Source of the DNA: Lentzea albidocapillata
GTDB taxonomy: Bacteria; Actinomycetota; Actinomycetes; Mycobacteriales; Pseudonocardiaceae
Length of the DNA: 64,000 bases
Reading direction: 5' to 3'
NCBI RefSeq assembly: GCF_000719115.1
Contig: NZ_JOEA01000008.1
Span: 248,001-312,000 of the forward strand
Shown here: positions 34,908 through 44,085 of the stretch, piece by piece
Layout of the letters: the number at the start of each line of letters is the position of its first letter
Numbering within the stretch: position 1 is the stretch's first letter
The notes under the pieces: generated by a model
What the model saw: only the letters and a program-made list of their open reading frames with translations
Database searches by the model: none
Told to the model about the DNA's origin: nothing
Translations under genes and position numbers: made by a program

Positions 34908-35921
34908 TCACTCCGGTTTGACGGATTCCGGGGAGTTCTTGCTGTCCTTCTCGGCGGCGTCGTCCTCGCTGTCCGCGGCGACGCTCTTGTCCTCCACGGC
35001 TTCCGCTTCGGTCGCTTCCGCCGTTTCCGCCACGGGATCTCCGTCGGTGCTGCGCAACGCGGCGACGTCCTCACGCTCACCGCGGGACTTGGCGATGATG
35101 AAGTACGCGACCGCTCCGATGAACACGATCGCCGACACGAACACGTTCACGCGCGTGCCGAAGACCAGCGTCGCCTCGTCGGTGCGCATGAGCTCGATCC
35201 AGAACCGGCCGGCCGTGTAGCCCGCGACGTAGAGCGCGAAGACCCGTCCGTGGCCCAGCCGGAACTTCCGGTCCGCCCACACGATCAGCAGCGCCACACC
35301 GAGGCACCACAGCAGCTCGTAGAGGAACGTCGGGTGCACGATCTGGATCGGCGTGTGGTCGGTCGCGACACCGGCGAGCAGGTCCTCGCGCTTGTCCGGC
35401 GTGACGCGGCGGTAGATCTCCAGCCCCCACGGCAGCGTCGTGTCGCCGCCGTAGAGCTCCTGGTTGAAGTAGTTGCCGAGCCGCCCGATGCCCTGCGCGA
35501 CCACGATGCCGGGCGCGAGCGCATCCGCCATCGCGGGCAGCGGAATGCCCCTGCGGCGGCACGCGATCCAGGCACCGACGGCACCGAGCGCGATGGCACC
35601 CCAGATGCCGAGGCCACCGTTCCAGATCTCCAGCGCCTTGAGCGGGTTCTTGCCCGGCCCGAAGTACTTATCGTTGTCGGTGATGACGTGGTACAGCCGA
35701 CCGCCGACGAGGCCGAACGGCACCGCCCACACGGCGATGTCCGTGACCTCGCCCTTTATACCGCCGCGTGCGACCCAGCGGCGCTCACCCCACCAGATCG
35801 CGGTGACGATGCCGGCGATGATGCACAGTGCATAGGCCCTGATGGGGACCGGACCGAGGTACCAAACACCGCGGTCGGGACTCGGGATCGTGGCCAGAAG
35901 GGCGTCCAACACGGCGCCCAC
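34908..35921 (-). CDS. lgt: Prolipoprotein diacylglyceryl transferase
   Basis: This 337-residue membrane enzyme transfers diacylglycerol to the lipobox cysteine of prolipoproteins. It has about seven membrane segments and the signature QGIGRLGNYFNQELYGG, with the essential Arg-Asn region, plus VGGRLYHVITDN and the HPTFLYE segment. The last 55 residues are a highly acidic, low-complexity cytoplasmic tail, common in actinobacteria. In many actinobacteria lgt directly follows trpA; here about 2.6 kb intervenes. It reads from GTG. Confidence 0.95.
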   Translation of the reverse strand: MGAVLDALLATIPSPDRGVWYLGPVPIRAYALCIIAGIVTAIWWGERRWVARGGIKGEVTDIAVWAVPFGLVGGRLYHVITDNDKYFGPGKNPLKALEIWNGGLGIWGAIALGAVGAWIACRRRGIPLPAMADALAPGIVVAQGIGRLGNYFNQELYGGDTTLPWGLEIYRRVTPDKREDLLAGVATDHTPIQIVHPTFLYELLWCLGVALLIVWADRKFRLGHGRVFALYVAGYTAGRFWIELMRTDEATLVFGTRVNVFVSAIVFIGAVAYFIIAKSRGEREDVAALRSTDGDPVAETAEATEAEAVEDKSVAADSEDDAAEKDSKNSPESVKPE

Positions 35922-36406
35922 CGTACCGGTCGGCCTGTGAGCGTCCCGTGGGGGCGCACGATCGTTATCGAGCCCGAACCCTGTCGGTGCCGATCACTAG
36001 AATAGAAATTGGGGGTACCCGGCCTGGCGCGTGTGTGTGGTAGCTGCGCATAGGCGCGTTGAGCTCGCCTTCCGGGACGCCCGGCTGCGCGCCTGCGATC
36101 CGCCGGTCAGACGGTGGAACGGTGCCCGTTCATCCACCTTCGACTGTCTGCCCAGCGGGGCCGAACTCGCGATCCTGGGGCGTTCGTGATCGCGGAGACC
36201 AGGCTGGGATCGCGGACGCTTCCCCGATCCGAAGCTGCTTCGCCCACCGCAGAGTTCGAGCGCCGCGCCAGGCCACTGTGACCAACTGCCGCTCGCGGCC
36301 TGCGTGGACCGGGCCTCAAGGTCGCGGATCCGCGACCTCAGGGGGTTCGTGATCGCTGAACCGCAATACTCGGACGCGGTCTGGGCGGACTCGTGAAAGG
36401 TCGGAC
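35922..36406. other. Intergenic region between lgt and the monooxygenase gene
   Basis: This 485-base gap holds the divergent promoters. GTTCGTGATCGC is repeated directly at 36182-36193 and 36345-36356, and a 20-bp palindrome lies at 36319. An AT-rich stretch near 36000 (TAGAATAGAAAT) may belong to the lgt promoter. Open frames crossing the region have no codon bias or start signals. Confidence 0.5.
36319..36338. promoter_or_regulatory. Perfect 20-bp palindrome upstream of the monooxygenase
   Basis: AGGTCGCGGATCCGCGACCT is its own reverse complement and lies 69-88 bases before the ATG at 36407. This size and symmetry suit a dimeric repressor operator. No regulator gene is next to it. Confidence 0.5.
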
Positions 36407-37555
36407 ATGACGGTCCTGGTGGTCGGCGGCGGTATCGGCGGGCTGGCGACGGCACTCGGGCTCGCGCGGGCCGGGGTGCGGGTGACGGTGCTCGAGGCCG
36501 CGGCGGCGTTCGAGGAGATCGGCGCCGGCATCCAGGTCGGGCCCAACGGGTTCCGCATGCTCGACTCGCTGGGCGTGGGTGCCGCGGTGCGGGCTCGGGC
36601 CGTGCACGTGGACGAGTTGCGGTTGCGGTGCGGGGTGTCCGGGCGGCAGATCGCCGGATTGCCGATCGACGCGGGCTTTCGGGAGCGGTTCGGCACCTAT
36701 GCGGTGGTGCACCGCAACGACGTGCTCGCGCCGTTGCTCGACGCCTGCCGGCACGACAAGCGGATCAACCTCCGGGTGAGCAGTGGCGTCGAGGCCTACG
36801 CGCAGGACGCTGACGGAGTCACGGCGGTGCTGCGGTCGGGCGACGTCGTGCGCGGGGAGGCACTGATCGGTGCCGACGGGCTGCGGTCGGCGGTGCGACG
36901 GCAGCTCGTGGGCGACGGGGATCCGCAGGTGTCCGGGCACACGACGTTCCGCGCGGTCATTCCCTCGCGGAACGTGCCGCAGTCGCTGAAGGAGAACGTC
37001 GTCACGCTGTGGGCGGGGCCGCGCTACCACGTCGTTTGGTACGTGATCGCCGGCGGACGGTACGTGAACCTCGTGGCAACCGCGGACAACGCGGCCACGG
37101 AGCCCATGAACGGCAAGCCCGTCGAACACACCGAGGTGATGAAGCACTTCACGCCGTTGTGCGACGACGCGACTCGGATCATGGAACTCGCCGACGAGTG
37201 GCGTGCGTGGGTGCTGTGCGACCGCACGCCGATCACGAACTGGCAGGACTCACGCGTCGTGCTGCTCGGGGACGCCGCCCATCCCGTGCTGCAGTACGCC
37301 GCGCAGGGCGCCTGTCAGGCGTTGGAGGACGCTGTCTGCCTCTCCTCCGTCTTCGATCCTCAGGACGTGGCCGGCTCTTTTGCGCGGTACGTGACGCTCC
37401 GCTCGGAGCGCACCGCGCGCGTCCACCACGCCTCGAGGTCGATGGGTCTGGAGGTCTACCACCCTGTCGGCGGTGCGGCTGCGGCCCGTGACGCGATGTT
37501 CGCCTCGTGGACCGTGGCCGACCTGCACGAACGGCTGGAGTGGCTCTACGGCTAG
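36407..37555 (+). CDS. FAD-dependent aromatic monooxygenase (salicylate hydroxylase-like)
   Basis: This 382-residue flavoprotein has the group A monooxygenase motifs: GxGxxG as VVGGGIGGLATALGLARAG, the EEIGAGIQVGPNGFRML segment typical of salicylate/3-hydroxybenzoate 6-hydroxylases, the DG motif GEALIGADGLRSAVRR, and the GD motif VVLLGDAAHPVLQYAAQGAC. It hydroxylates an aromatic acid using NAD(P)H and O2; the substrate cannot be assigned because no other catabolic genes are nearby. It lies between trpA and lgt and ends 4 bases inside the convergent Uma2 gene. Confidence 0.92.
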   Translation: MTVLVVGGGIGGLATALGLARAGVRVTVLEAAAAFEEIGAGIQVGPNGFRMLDSLGVGAAVRARAVHVDELRLRCGVSGRQIAGLPIDAGFRERFGTYAVVHRNDVLAPLLDACRHDKRINLRVSSGVEAYAQDADGVTAVLRSGDVVRGEALIGADGLRSAVRRQLVGDGDPQVSGHTTFRAVIPSRNVPQSLKENVVTLWAGPRYHVVWYVIAGGRYVNLVATADNAATEPMNGKPVEHTEVMKHFTPLCDDATRIMELADEWRAWVLCDRTPITNWQDSRVVLLGDAAHPVLQYAAQGACQALEDAVCLSSVFDPQDVAGSFARYVTLRSERTARVHHASRSMGLEVYHPVGGAAAARDAMFASWTVADLHERLEWLYG

Positions 37556-38118
37556 GACGGCAGCTCGATCGTGACCGGGAACGGCCGGTCGAACGTCAGC
37601 ACGCCGGCCTCACTGCGCGCGATCTCGACGTATTCACCTTCTTCGTTGAGTTCGAGCAGCGTCGCCTCGACAACCTTCTTCGACGGGTCGACGATCAAGT
37701 AGTAGGGAACTGCGGCTTCCGCATACACATGACGCTTGAGCACCAGGTCGTTCATTCGCGTGCTCTTGGAGAGCACCTCGCCTGCCAGCACAAGGTTCGA
37801 CACCGGGAACGTGATGTCTGCATCACATGGCTTCACCACTGTGAAGTCCGGGATCAGCAAGCGGCCGGTCGACAGCGAGACGTTGAGCTCGACAGTCGCC
37901 TCGAACTGCGCCGGACATGCGCGATCCAGCGCAACGAACACTTTGCCTACTAGCCGCTGGTGCCGGTAACTCCCCAGCGGGCTCACGAGAAGCATCCCGT
38001 CGACGAGTTCGATGCGTTGACTGTGATCTTCCGGCAATGCGAGGACGTCTTTGAGCGTCCAAGGCCCTTCGTGGTTGGGCAGCAGGAAATCGGACTGAAC
38101 TTCGGCTGGCGCCGCCAC
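37552..38118 (-). CDS. Uma2-family (DUF820) putative restriction endonuclease-like protein
   Basis: This 188-residue protein has the PD-(D/E)XK-like Uma2 fold: RIELVDGMLLVSPLGSYRHQ, LLIPDFTVVKP with the catalytic Asp, LVLAGEVLSKSTRMNDLVLK with Glu and the downstream Lys, and VPYYLIVDPSKKVVEATLLE. The usual EV(L/I)SPST motif has Lys in place of Pro here. The family is abundant in actinobacteria and cyanobacteria; its biological role is unclear. The gene overlaps the monooxygenase 3' end by 4 bases in convergent orientation. Confidence 0.9.
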   Translation of the reverse strand: MAAPAEVQSDFLLPNHEGPWTLKDVLALPEDHSQRIELVDGMLLVSPLGSYRHQRLVGKVFVALDRACPAQFEATVELNVSLSTGRLLIPDFTVVKPCDADITFPVSNLVLAGEVLSKSTRMNDLVLKRHVYAEAAVPYYLIVDPSKKVVEATLLELNEEGEYVEIARSEAGVLTFDRPFPVTIELPS

Positions 38119-38425
38119 TGGGCATCACCTCCGTTGACCGCCTGCGTACCACCAGTGTGGCACGTCGAGCGGATGGCTGGCTTGTGCATGAACCCAACGA
38201 TCGCAGCTCAGACCGACGGTCGAACGGGGTTTTGACCCCAATCGACTCAGGATTCACTCGATCAGGTGTTCGAATCTATGTCATGCTCTTGGAGGAACGT
38301 CAATGACTCCGAAAGGAGGCAAGGCTCCCGAAAACTTCATACCCGCCATCCCGACAACCACTCGATGGCGAGCACAGTGTTCAACCCGTTCAAAGCAATT
38401 CCGCGCCACCCGACAACCAAGAGGT
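38119..38425. other. Intergenic region upstream of the Uma2 gene
   Basis: I see no convincing gene. An ATG at 38303 has a good GGAGGA site 7 bases upstream and opens MTPKGGKAPENFIPA, but the frame then runs through the trpA terminator hairpins and loses coding character. A CCGACAACCA-type segment occurs twice (near 38351 and 38410). Confidence 0.4.
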
Positions 38426-38451
38426 GAAGCCGCCGCTGCAGAGGCGGCTTC
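38426..38451 (-). terminator. Second hairpin downstream of trpA
   Basis: GAAGCCGCC and GGCGGCTTC form a perfect 9-bp stem with an 8-base loop. It follows the main trpA terminator by about a dozen bases and could reinforce it. Confidence 0.6.
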
Positions 38452-38462
38452 TCAAGCAGCGC

Positions 38463-38495
38463 AAAGCAAAACCGCCCGGCCGGCAGGCCGAGCGG
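38463..38495 (-). terminator. Rho-independent terminator of the trp operon
   Basis: On the minus strand the stem CCGCTCGGCC/GGCCGGGCGG (38486-38495 with 38472-38481, one mismatch) is followed by TTTTGCTTT (38471-38463). It starts 20 bases after the trpA stop, so lgt is not cotranscribed with trp here. Confidence 0.85.
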
Positions 38496-38515
38496 CTTCA
38501 CGGAGCAAAGGAGGT

Positions 38516-39304
38516 TCAGACGGGAGCGACAGCCGATCGCACACCCTTGGCGAGGTCAGCGGCCAGCGCACGCACCGCGGCGTCGCTCTCACCTGCGGCC
38601 GTCACGAACGCCGACCCGACGATGACGCCGTCCGCGAACCCGGCGATCTCGGCGGCCTGCGCACCCGACCGCACACCCAGCCCGACACCGATGGGCAGCG
38701 TGGTGTGCTCGCGAACCCGCGCGACGAGAGCGGGAGCGGCGGACGACACGACGTCACGGGCGCCCGTGACGCCCATGACCGCGGTGGCGTAGAGGAACCC
38801 GGACGAGGCACGCGCGGTCATCGCGATGCGCTCCTCGGTCGACGACGGCGCCACCAGGAAGGTGCGGTCGAGGCCGTGCGCGGCCGAAGCCGCCATCCAG
38901 TCCTCGGCCTCGTCCGGCACGAGGTCGGGCGTGATGATGCCGAGCCCACCGGCGGCGGCGAGGTCGCGCGCGAACGCGTCGACGCCGTAGCGCAGCACCG
39001 GGTTCCAGTACGTCATCACGACCGCACGCCCACCGGCGTCGGACACGGCAGCCACCACGTCGAACAGGTCCCGCACGCGGAAGCCCGCGGACAGTGCCTG
39101 CTCGGCGGCGGCCTGGATCGTCGGGCCGTCCATCACCGGGTCGGAGAACGGCAGGCCGACCTCGACCAGATCGCATCCTGACTCGATCATCGAACGGAGG
39201 TGGTCCTTGGAACCCTCGACCGTGGGGAAACCCGCGGGCAGGTAGCCGATCAGCGCGGCACGCGACTCGGCCCGCGCGGTGGCGAACACGTCAGACAACG
39301 ACAT
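38516..39304 (-). CDS. trpA: Tryptophan synthase alpha subunit
   Basis: This 262-residue TIM barrel cleaves indole-3-glycerol phosphate to indole. The N-terminal LIGYLPAGFPTVEGS and LVEVGLPFSDPVMDGPTIQAA contain the catalytic Glu and Asp residues, and VMGVTGARD and GVGLGVRSGAQA line the phosphate site. Its ATG overlaps the trpB stop by one base (TGATG), so the subunits are translationally coupled. It is the last gene of the operon. Confidence 0.97.
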   Translation of the reverse strand: MSLSDVFATARAESRAALIGYLPAGFPTVEGSKDHLRSMIESGCDLVEVGLPFSDPVMDGPTIQAAAEQALSAGFRVRDLFDVVAAVSDAGGRAVVMTYWNPVLRYGVDAFARDLAAAGGLGIITPDLVPDEAEDWMAASAAHGLDRTFLVAPSSTEERIAMTARASSGFLYATAVMGVTGARDVVSSAAPALVARVREHTTLPIGVGLGVRSGAQAAEIAGFADGVIVGSAFVTAAGESDAAVRALAADLAKGVRSAVAPV

Positions 39305-40524
39305 CAGGCCTGTCCCCCGTCAGCGAGGCCGAAGTACTTCACGGCCGTGTCCATGTCCTTGTCACCGCGGCCGGAGAGGTTCACGACCAGGAGTCCGTCC
39401 GGTCCCAGCGACGGTCCGAGCTTCAGCGCGCCCGCGAGCGCGTGCGAGGACTCGATCGCCGGGATGATGCCCTCGGTGCGCGAGAGCAGGGCGAACGCCT
39501 CCATGGCCTCGGCGTCGGTGACCGGGAAGTACTCGGCGCGGCCGATGTCCTTCAGGTGCGAGTGCTCGGGACCCACGCCGGGGTAGTCGAGGCCGGCGGA
39601 GATCGAGTGCGCCTCGGTGATCTGGCCGTCCTCGTCCTGCATGACGTACGACATCGCGCCGTGCAGGGAACCGGGCGTGCCCGCCGTCAGCGTCGCGCCG
39701 TGGCTGCCGCTGTCCAGGCCGGAGCCGCCGGGCTCGACACCGACCAGGCGGACGTCCGCGTCGTCGATGAAGCCGTGGAAGATGCCGATCGCGTTCGAGC
39801 CGCCACCGACACAGGCGACGACGGCGTCGGGCAGCCGCCCGGCCTTCTCGAGGATCTGCTCGCGCGCCTCGATGCCGATGATCCGGTGGAAGTCGCGGAC
39901 CAGCAGCGGGAACGGGTGCGGCCCCGCGGCGGTGCCGAGCAGGTAGTGGGTGTCGTCGACGTTGGCGACCCAGTCGCGCAACGCCTCGTTGATCGCGTCC
40001 TTCAGGGTGCGCGACCCGGACTTCACCGGGATGACCTCGGCGCCCAGCAGACGCATGCGGGCGACGTTGAGCGACTGGCGCTCGGTGTCGACCTCGCCCA
40101 TGTAGACGACGCAGTCGAGGCCGAGGAGCGCGCACGCGGTCGCCGTCGCCACGCCGTGCTGGCCGGCGCCGGTCTCCGCGATCACGCGCTGCTTGCCCAT
40201 GCGCTTGGTCAGCAACGCCTGGCCGAGCACATTGTTGATCTTGTGGGAACCCGTGTGGTTGAGGTCCTCACGCTTGAGCCACACCCGCGTACCGGCGTGC
40301 TCCGCGAACTTCGGGGCCTCGGTCAGCAGCGACGGACGGCCCGCGAAGTCCCTCAGGAGGCGCTTGAACTCGTTCACGAACTCCGGGTCGAGCCGCGCCT
40401 TGTCGTACTCGGCGGCCAACTCGTCCACCGCGGCGATCAGGGCCTCCGGGACGAACCGGCCGCCCCACGGGCCGAAGTGGCCACGCGCGTCGGGATCATG
40501 CGGTGTGGGCGTGAACTGGCCCAT
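39304..40524 (-). CDS. trpB: Tryptophan synthase beta subunit
   Basis: This 406-residue PLP enzyme joins indole and serine. The PLP lysine lies in [18 protein letters not shown], and the phosphate loop is [35 protein letters not shown] and the [14 protein letters not shown] segment are also typical. The start has a GGAG site. It follows trpC after 35 bases. Confidence 0.97.
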   Translation of the reverse strand: MGQFTPTPHDPDARGHFGPWGGRFVPEALIAAVDELAAEYDKARLDPEFVNEFKRLLRDFAGRPSLLTEAPKFAEHAGTRVWLKREDLNHTGSHKINNVLGQALLTKRMGKQRVIAETGAGQHGVATATACALLGLDCVVYMGEVDTERQSLNVARMRLLGAEVIPVKSGSRTLKDAINEALRDWVANVDDTHYLLGTAAGPHPFPLLVRDFHRIIGIEAREQILEKAGRLPDAVVACVGGGSNAIGIFHGFIDDADVRLVGVEPGGSGLDSGSHGATLTAGTPGSLHGAMSYVMQDEDGQITEAHSISAGLDYPGVGPEHSHLKDIGRAEYFPVTDAEAMEAFALLSRTEGIIPAIESSHALAGALKLGPSLGPDGLLVVNLSGRGDKDMDTAVKYFGLADGGQA

Positions 40525-40559
40525 CGGGTAACTCCTCTGGCGCTTGGATCAACCGTGCC

Positions 40560-41369
40560 CTACCGGCTGGGCCGGGGGCACGCGGGGTGTGAGCCCGCGG
40601 TCACGAGCTTGTTCACGGCGGCCTTGGGGTCTCCGCTGGTCACCAGGCTTTCGCCGACGAGCACCGCGTCGGCACCCGCGCCGGCGTACGACATCAGGTC
40701 GCCGGGCCCGGTCACACCCGACTCGGCGATCTTGATCGTCTCGAAGGGTAGACCCGGAGCGATCCTGCCGAAAACGTCTTTGTCGACCTCCAACGTGTGG
40801 AGGTTGCGCGCGTTCACGCCGATGACCGATGAACCCGCCTCCAGCGCGCGGTCGGCCTCCTCGGCCGTGTGCACCTCGACGAGCGCCGTCATGCCGAGCG
40901 ACTCGACGCGGTCCAGCAGCGACACGAGCGCGTTCTGCTCCAGCGCGGCCACGATCAGCAGCACCACGTCCGCACCGTGCATACGCGCCTCGTGCACCTG
41001 GTACGGCGACACGATGAAGTCCTTGCGCAGCAGCGGGATCTTCACCGCCCGGCGCACCGCGTCGAAGTCCGCCAGCGACCCGCCGAAGCGGCGCTGCTCG
41101 GTCAGCACGCTGATCACCGACGCGCCGCCCGCCTCGTAGGCGGACGCGAGCTCGGCCGGCTCCGGGATCTCCGCCAGTGCGCCCTTGGAGGGGCTGCGGC
41201 GCTTGACCTCGGCGATGACACCCACGTTCGGACCGCGCAGCACCGACAGCACGTCGAGCGGCGGCGAGGCCTTGGCGGCCTGCTCCTTCACGACGGCGAA
41301 GGGCAACTTGGCCTCGCGAGCGGCGAGATCCTCACGCACACCTTCGAGGATCGACTCGAGAACCGTCAC
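40560..41369 (-). CDS. trpC: Indole-3-glycerol phosphate synthase
   Basis: This 269-residue TIM-barrel enzyme converts CdRP to indole-3-glycerol phosphate. Motifs: [13 protein letters not shown] with the catalytic Lys, [31 protein letters not shown], and [12 protein letters not shown]. It is a stand-alone TrpC with no fused TrpF. A 132-base gap with a hairpin precedes it, so it may have its own promoter or leader control. It starts at GTG. Confidence 0.97.
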   Translation of the reverse strand: MTVLESILEGVREDLAAREAKLPFAVVKEQAAKASPPLDVLSVLRGPNVGVIAEVKRRSPSKGALAEIPEPAELASAYEAGGASVISVLTEQRRFGGSLADFDAVRRAVKIPLLRKDFIVSPYQVHEARMHGADVVLLIVAALEQNALVSLLDRVESLGMTALVEVHTAEEADRALEAGSSVIGVNARNLHTLEVDKDVFGRIAPGLPFETIKIAESGVTGPGDLMSYAGAGADAVLVGESLVTSGDPKAAVNKLVTAGSHPACPRPSR

Positions 41370-41401
41370 AGTGTTGTTCCCCTTCCCGCTATGGGGATGC
41401 T

Positions 41402-41436
41402 AACCCCGCCGGAGTAACGCCCCAGCCACCGGGGTT
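41402..41436 (-). promoter_or_regulatory. Hairpin in the trpC leader region
   Basis: AACCCCG (41402-41408) and CGGGGTT (41430-41436) pair, 33-67 bases upstream of the trpC start. It may be an attenuator, terminator or mRNA structure. No Trp-rich leader peptide is visible, so classical attenuation is not supported. Confidence 0.35.
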
Positions 41437-41501
41437 CAAGTGTCCCCGCAGCTAACCGAGGCCGTACACGTGTCACATGCACGAACGTGGGTGAATGATC
41501 T

Positions 41502-41903
41502 TCACTCGTTCGAGGCCGTCCTGCCAGGGGTCGTACCGTCGGTCGGATCATCCCCGCGCTCCAGCGCGCGCCACATGTCCGTCTCGGGGTCGTGTGCGCG
41601 GGTCTTCTGCCCGCCCACCCCGATCTTCGGCATCCGAGCCCCCAGCGCCACCTGAAGCGCGCCGGAGGCCACCACGAGCACGCCTCCGGCGATCGCCAAC
41701 CAGTGGCCGGAGAACGCCCCGGCGATGCCGACGACGACCAGCAACGCGCCGAGGACCCGGCGCGTCACCCCGCTCAGCGCGACGACCGCCGCGACGGCCG
41801 CGAGGCAGAGCAACGCGACCGGCACCGAGCCGGCGCCCCAGAAGGCACCCGCCGCGCCCACGAGCAGGAGCGCGGCGATCCACAGCGGCGAGCTAGCTTT
41901 CAA
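41502..41903 (-). CDS. Trp biosynthesis-associated membrane protein (TIGR02234-like)
   Basis: This 133-residue protein has about three to four hydrophobic segments starting [20 protein letters not shown]. It ends in the family-typical motif GARMPKIG and [13 protein letters not shown]. It overlaps the trpE stop by 11 bases and sits between trpE and trpC, as this family does across actinobacteria. It is shorter than I would expect for the family (often about 200 residues), because the usual loop between the first helices is missing. Its role in tryptophan synthesis is unknown. Confidence 0.82.
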   Translation of the reverse strand: MKASSPLWIAALLLVGAAGAFWGAGSVPVALLCLAAVAAVVALSGVTRRVLGALLVVVGIAGAFSGHWLAIAGGVLVVASGALQVALGARMPKIGVGGQKTRAHDPETDMWRALERGDDPTDGTTPGRTASNE

Positions 41904-43431
41904 CTGCCGGCGCCATCGTCTGTGCGGTGGCGATCGCGGCCAGCACCGCGCCCGCCTTGTTCAGGCACTCGTTGTCCTCGGCCAGCGGGTCCGAGTCGGC
42001 CACGATGCCGCCACCGGCCTGCACGTACGCCACCCCGTCGCGCACCAGGGCGGTACGGATGGCGATGGCGGTGTCCGCGTCCCCGGCGAAGTCGAAGTAG
42101 CCGACGACGCCGCCGTAGAGGCCGCGGCGCGTGGGCTCCAGTTCCTCGATGAGCTCCATCGCGCGCGGCTTGGGCGCACCGGACAGCGTCCCGGCCGGGA
42201 AGCAGGCCGCGACCGCGTCGTAGGCCGTCTTGCCCTCGGCCAGCTCACCGGTCACGGTCGACACGATGTGCATGACGTGGCTATACCGCTCGACCTTGAA
42301 GAAGTCGACGACGTGCACCGAACCCGGCTTGCAGACGCGCCCCAGGTCGTTGCGGCCGAGGTCGACGAGCATCAGGTGCTCGGCGCGTTCCTTGTGGTCC
42401 GCGAGGAGGTCCTTCTCCAGCAGGGCGTCTTCCTCGGGGTCCTCGCTGCGCCAGCGGGTGCCCGCGATCGGGTGCGTGGTCGCCTTGCCGTCGCGCACCG
42501 TGACCAGCGACTCCGGGCTGGACCCGACGATGTCGAACCCGTCGAGGCGCAGCAGGTACATGTACGGGCTGGGGTTCGTCGCGCGCAGCACCCGGTAGAT
42601 GTCGAGCGCGTCGGCGTCCGTGTCGATCTCGAACCGCTGCGACACGACGATCTGGAACGCCTCGCCCGCCCGGATGGCCTCCTTGGCCTTCTCGACGGCC
42701 GCGAAGTGCTCGGCCTGCGAGCGCCGGCGGCGGAACTCCGGCTTGGGCCGCGAGAAGACGGCGGCCGTCGGCGGCGCGGGCGTGTGCAGCGCCGTCGTCA
42801 TCTCGTCGAGCCGGCGCACCGCGTCGTCGTACGCGGCGTCGACCCGTTCGGCCGAGTCGTCCCAGTTGATCGCGTTCGCGATGAGCGTGACGGTGCCCTC
42901 GTGGTGGTCGAGCGCGGCGAGGTCGGTCGCCAGCAGCATGACCAGCTCGGGGATCTTCAGGTCGTCCTCGGCGATGACGGGCAGCCGCTCCAGCCGCCGC
43001 ACCGCGTCGTAGCCGATGTAGCCGACCATGCCGCCGGTCAGCGGGGGCATCCCGGGCAACGGGTCCGTGCGCAGCACCTCGATGGTCTCGCGCAACGCCT
43101 CCAGCGGGTCGCCGCCGTCGGGCAGGCCGACGGGCCGCGTACCCGTCCAGAACGCCTCACCGCCCGTCGCCGTGAGCGCCGCCGTCGACCGCACGCCGAT
43201 GAACGACCAGCGCGACCAGGACCGCCCGTTCTCCGCCGACTCGAAGAGGAACGTGCCGGCCTGACTGGCCCCGAGCTTGCGGTACAGGCCGACCGGGGTC
43301 TCCGCGTCCGCGAGCAGCTTGCGGACCACCGGGATGACCCGGCGGTTGACCGCGAGCTCGCGGAACTCCTCACGCGTAGGACTCACAGTCCCCAGACCAG
43401 AGGCGGCCACAGCCCCGATGACGCTCACCAT
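41893..43431 (-). CDS. trpE: Anthranilate synthase component I
   Basis: The 512-residue chorismate-using enzyme has the LLESAENG-type feedback region as [19 protein letters not shown], and catalytic motifs [31 protein letters not shown] and [20 protein letters not shown]. No trpG or trpD is in the window. The ATG at 43431 leaves only 38 bases to the divergent TetR gene; a GTG at 43386 giving [11 protein letters not shown] is a plausible alternative start. A TetR-type palindrome lies in the divergent promoter region. Confidence 0.95.
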   Translation of the reverse strand: MVSVIGAVAASGLGTVSPTREEFRELAVNRRVIPVVRKLLADAETPVGLYRKLGASQAGTFLFESAENGRSWSRWSFIGVRSTAALTATGGEAFWTGTRPVGLPDGGDPLEALRETIEVLRTDPLPGMPPLTGGMVGYIGYDAVRRLERLPVIAEDDLKIPELVMLLATDLAALDHHEGTVTLIANAINWDDSAERVDAAYDDAVRRLDEMTTALHTPAPPTAAVFSRPKPEFRRRRSQAEHFAAVEKAKEAIRAGEAFQIVVSQRFEIDTDADALDIYRVLRATNPSPYMYLLRLDGFDIVGSSPESLVTVRDGKATTHPIAGTRWRSEDPEEDALLEKDLLADHKERAEHLMLVDLGRNDLGRVCKPGSVHVVDFFKVERYSHVMHIVSTVTGELAEGKTAYDAVAACFPAGTLSGAPKPRAMELIEELEPTRRGLYGGVVGYFDFAGDADTAIAIRTALVRDGVAYVQAGGGIVADSDPLAEDNECLNKAGAVLAAIATAQTMAPAVES

Positions 43432-43451
43432 GCCGACAATTGTTGCATAAA

Positions 43452-43467
43452 TTCAACATCTGTTGAA
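43452..43467. promoter_or_regulatory. Palindromic operator between trpE and the TetR gene
   Basis: TTCAACA-TC-TGTTGAA is a 16-bp dyad with perfect 7-base arms, ending 2 bases before the TetR start codon. ACAATTGT at 43436-43443 is a second, smaller palindrome. The position fits autoregulation by the TetR protein and possible repression of trpE. Confidence 0.6.
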
Positions 43468-43469
43468 CT

Positions 43470-44081
43470 ATGGCCCTCGTGGAGCAAGTCAACCAGAAAC
43501 GCCGAGGCCGCCGTGCCGCGGGCGAGGACACCAAGGCCGCGCTCGTCGCAGCGGCCCGCGAGGTGTTCGTCGAGAAGGGCTACGACGGCGCCACGGTACG
43601 CGCGATCGCCGCCAAGGCAGGCGTGGACGCCGCGATGGTCAACCACTGGTTCGGCGGCAAGGAAGGCCTGTTCGCGCAGTCGGTGCTGCAGCTCCCGTTC
43701 GACCCGGCCGAGATCCTCAAGCGCATCCTCGACGGACCGGCCGAAGAGGCGGGCGAACGCATCGTGCGCACCTTCGTGACGGTGTGGGACGCGACCGGCG
43801 GCGGCACGTTCGCGGCTCTGATCCGCAGCGTCACCAGCCAGCCGGAGGTGGCGGGCGCCCTGAAGTCGTTCCTCATCAACGCGATCTTCAAGAACGTGCT
43901 CACGGCGCTCGACGCCGAGCAGCACGAACTCCGGGCCACGTTGTGCGCGACCCAGATGGTCGGGCTCGGCATCGTCCGGTACGTCGTGCAGTTCGAGCCG
44001 CTGGCGTCGACCGACCTGGAGACCGTGGTCCGAACCGTCGCCCCGAACCTCCAGCGCTACCTCACCGGCGACCTCGACTAG
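43470..44081 (+). CDS. TetR/AcrR-family transcriptional regulator
   Basis: This 203-residue protein has a TetR N-terminal domain: TKAALVAAAREVFVEKGYDG, then VRAIAAKAGVDAAMVNHWFGG as the HTH. A larger, helical ligand-binding domain follows, related to the TetR_C type with FDPAEILKRILDGPAEEAGE. It is divergent from trpE with a 38-base shared gap and probably binds the palindrome there. Its ligand is unknown. It interrupts the his-trp gene order and may be an acquired local regulator. Confidence 0.92.
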   Translation: MALVEQVNQKRRGRRAAGEDTKAALVAAAREVFVEKGYDGATVRAIAAKAGVDAAMVNHWFGGKEGLFAQSVLQLPFDPAEILKRILDGPAEEAGERIVRTFVTVWDATGGGTFAALIRSVTSQPEVAGALKSFLINAIFKNVLTALDAEQHELRATLCATQMVGLGIVRYVVQFEPLASTDLETVVRTVAPNLQRYLTGDLD

Positions 44082-44085
44082 AGCA

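Noticed and set aside
35997..36455. Minus-strand open frame in the lgt-monooxygenase gap
   Set aside because: No start signal, rich in Arg/Ser/Pro, overlaps the palindrome and the monooxygenase start; looks non-coding.
41370..41501. Tryptophan attenuator with leader peptide upstream of trpC
   Set aside because: A hairpin is present, but I see no Trp-rich short ORF.
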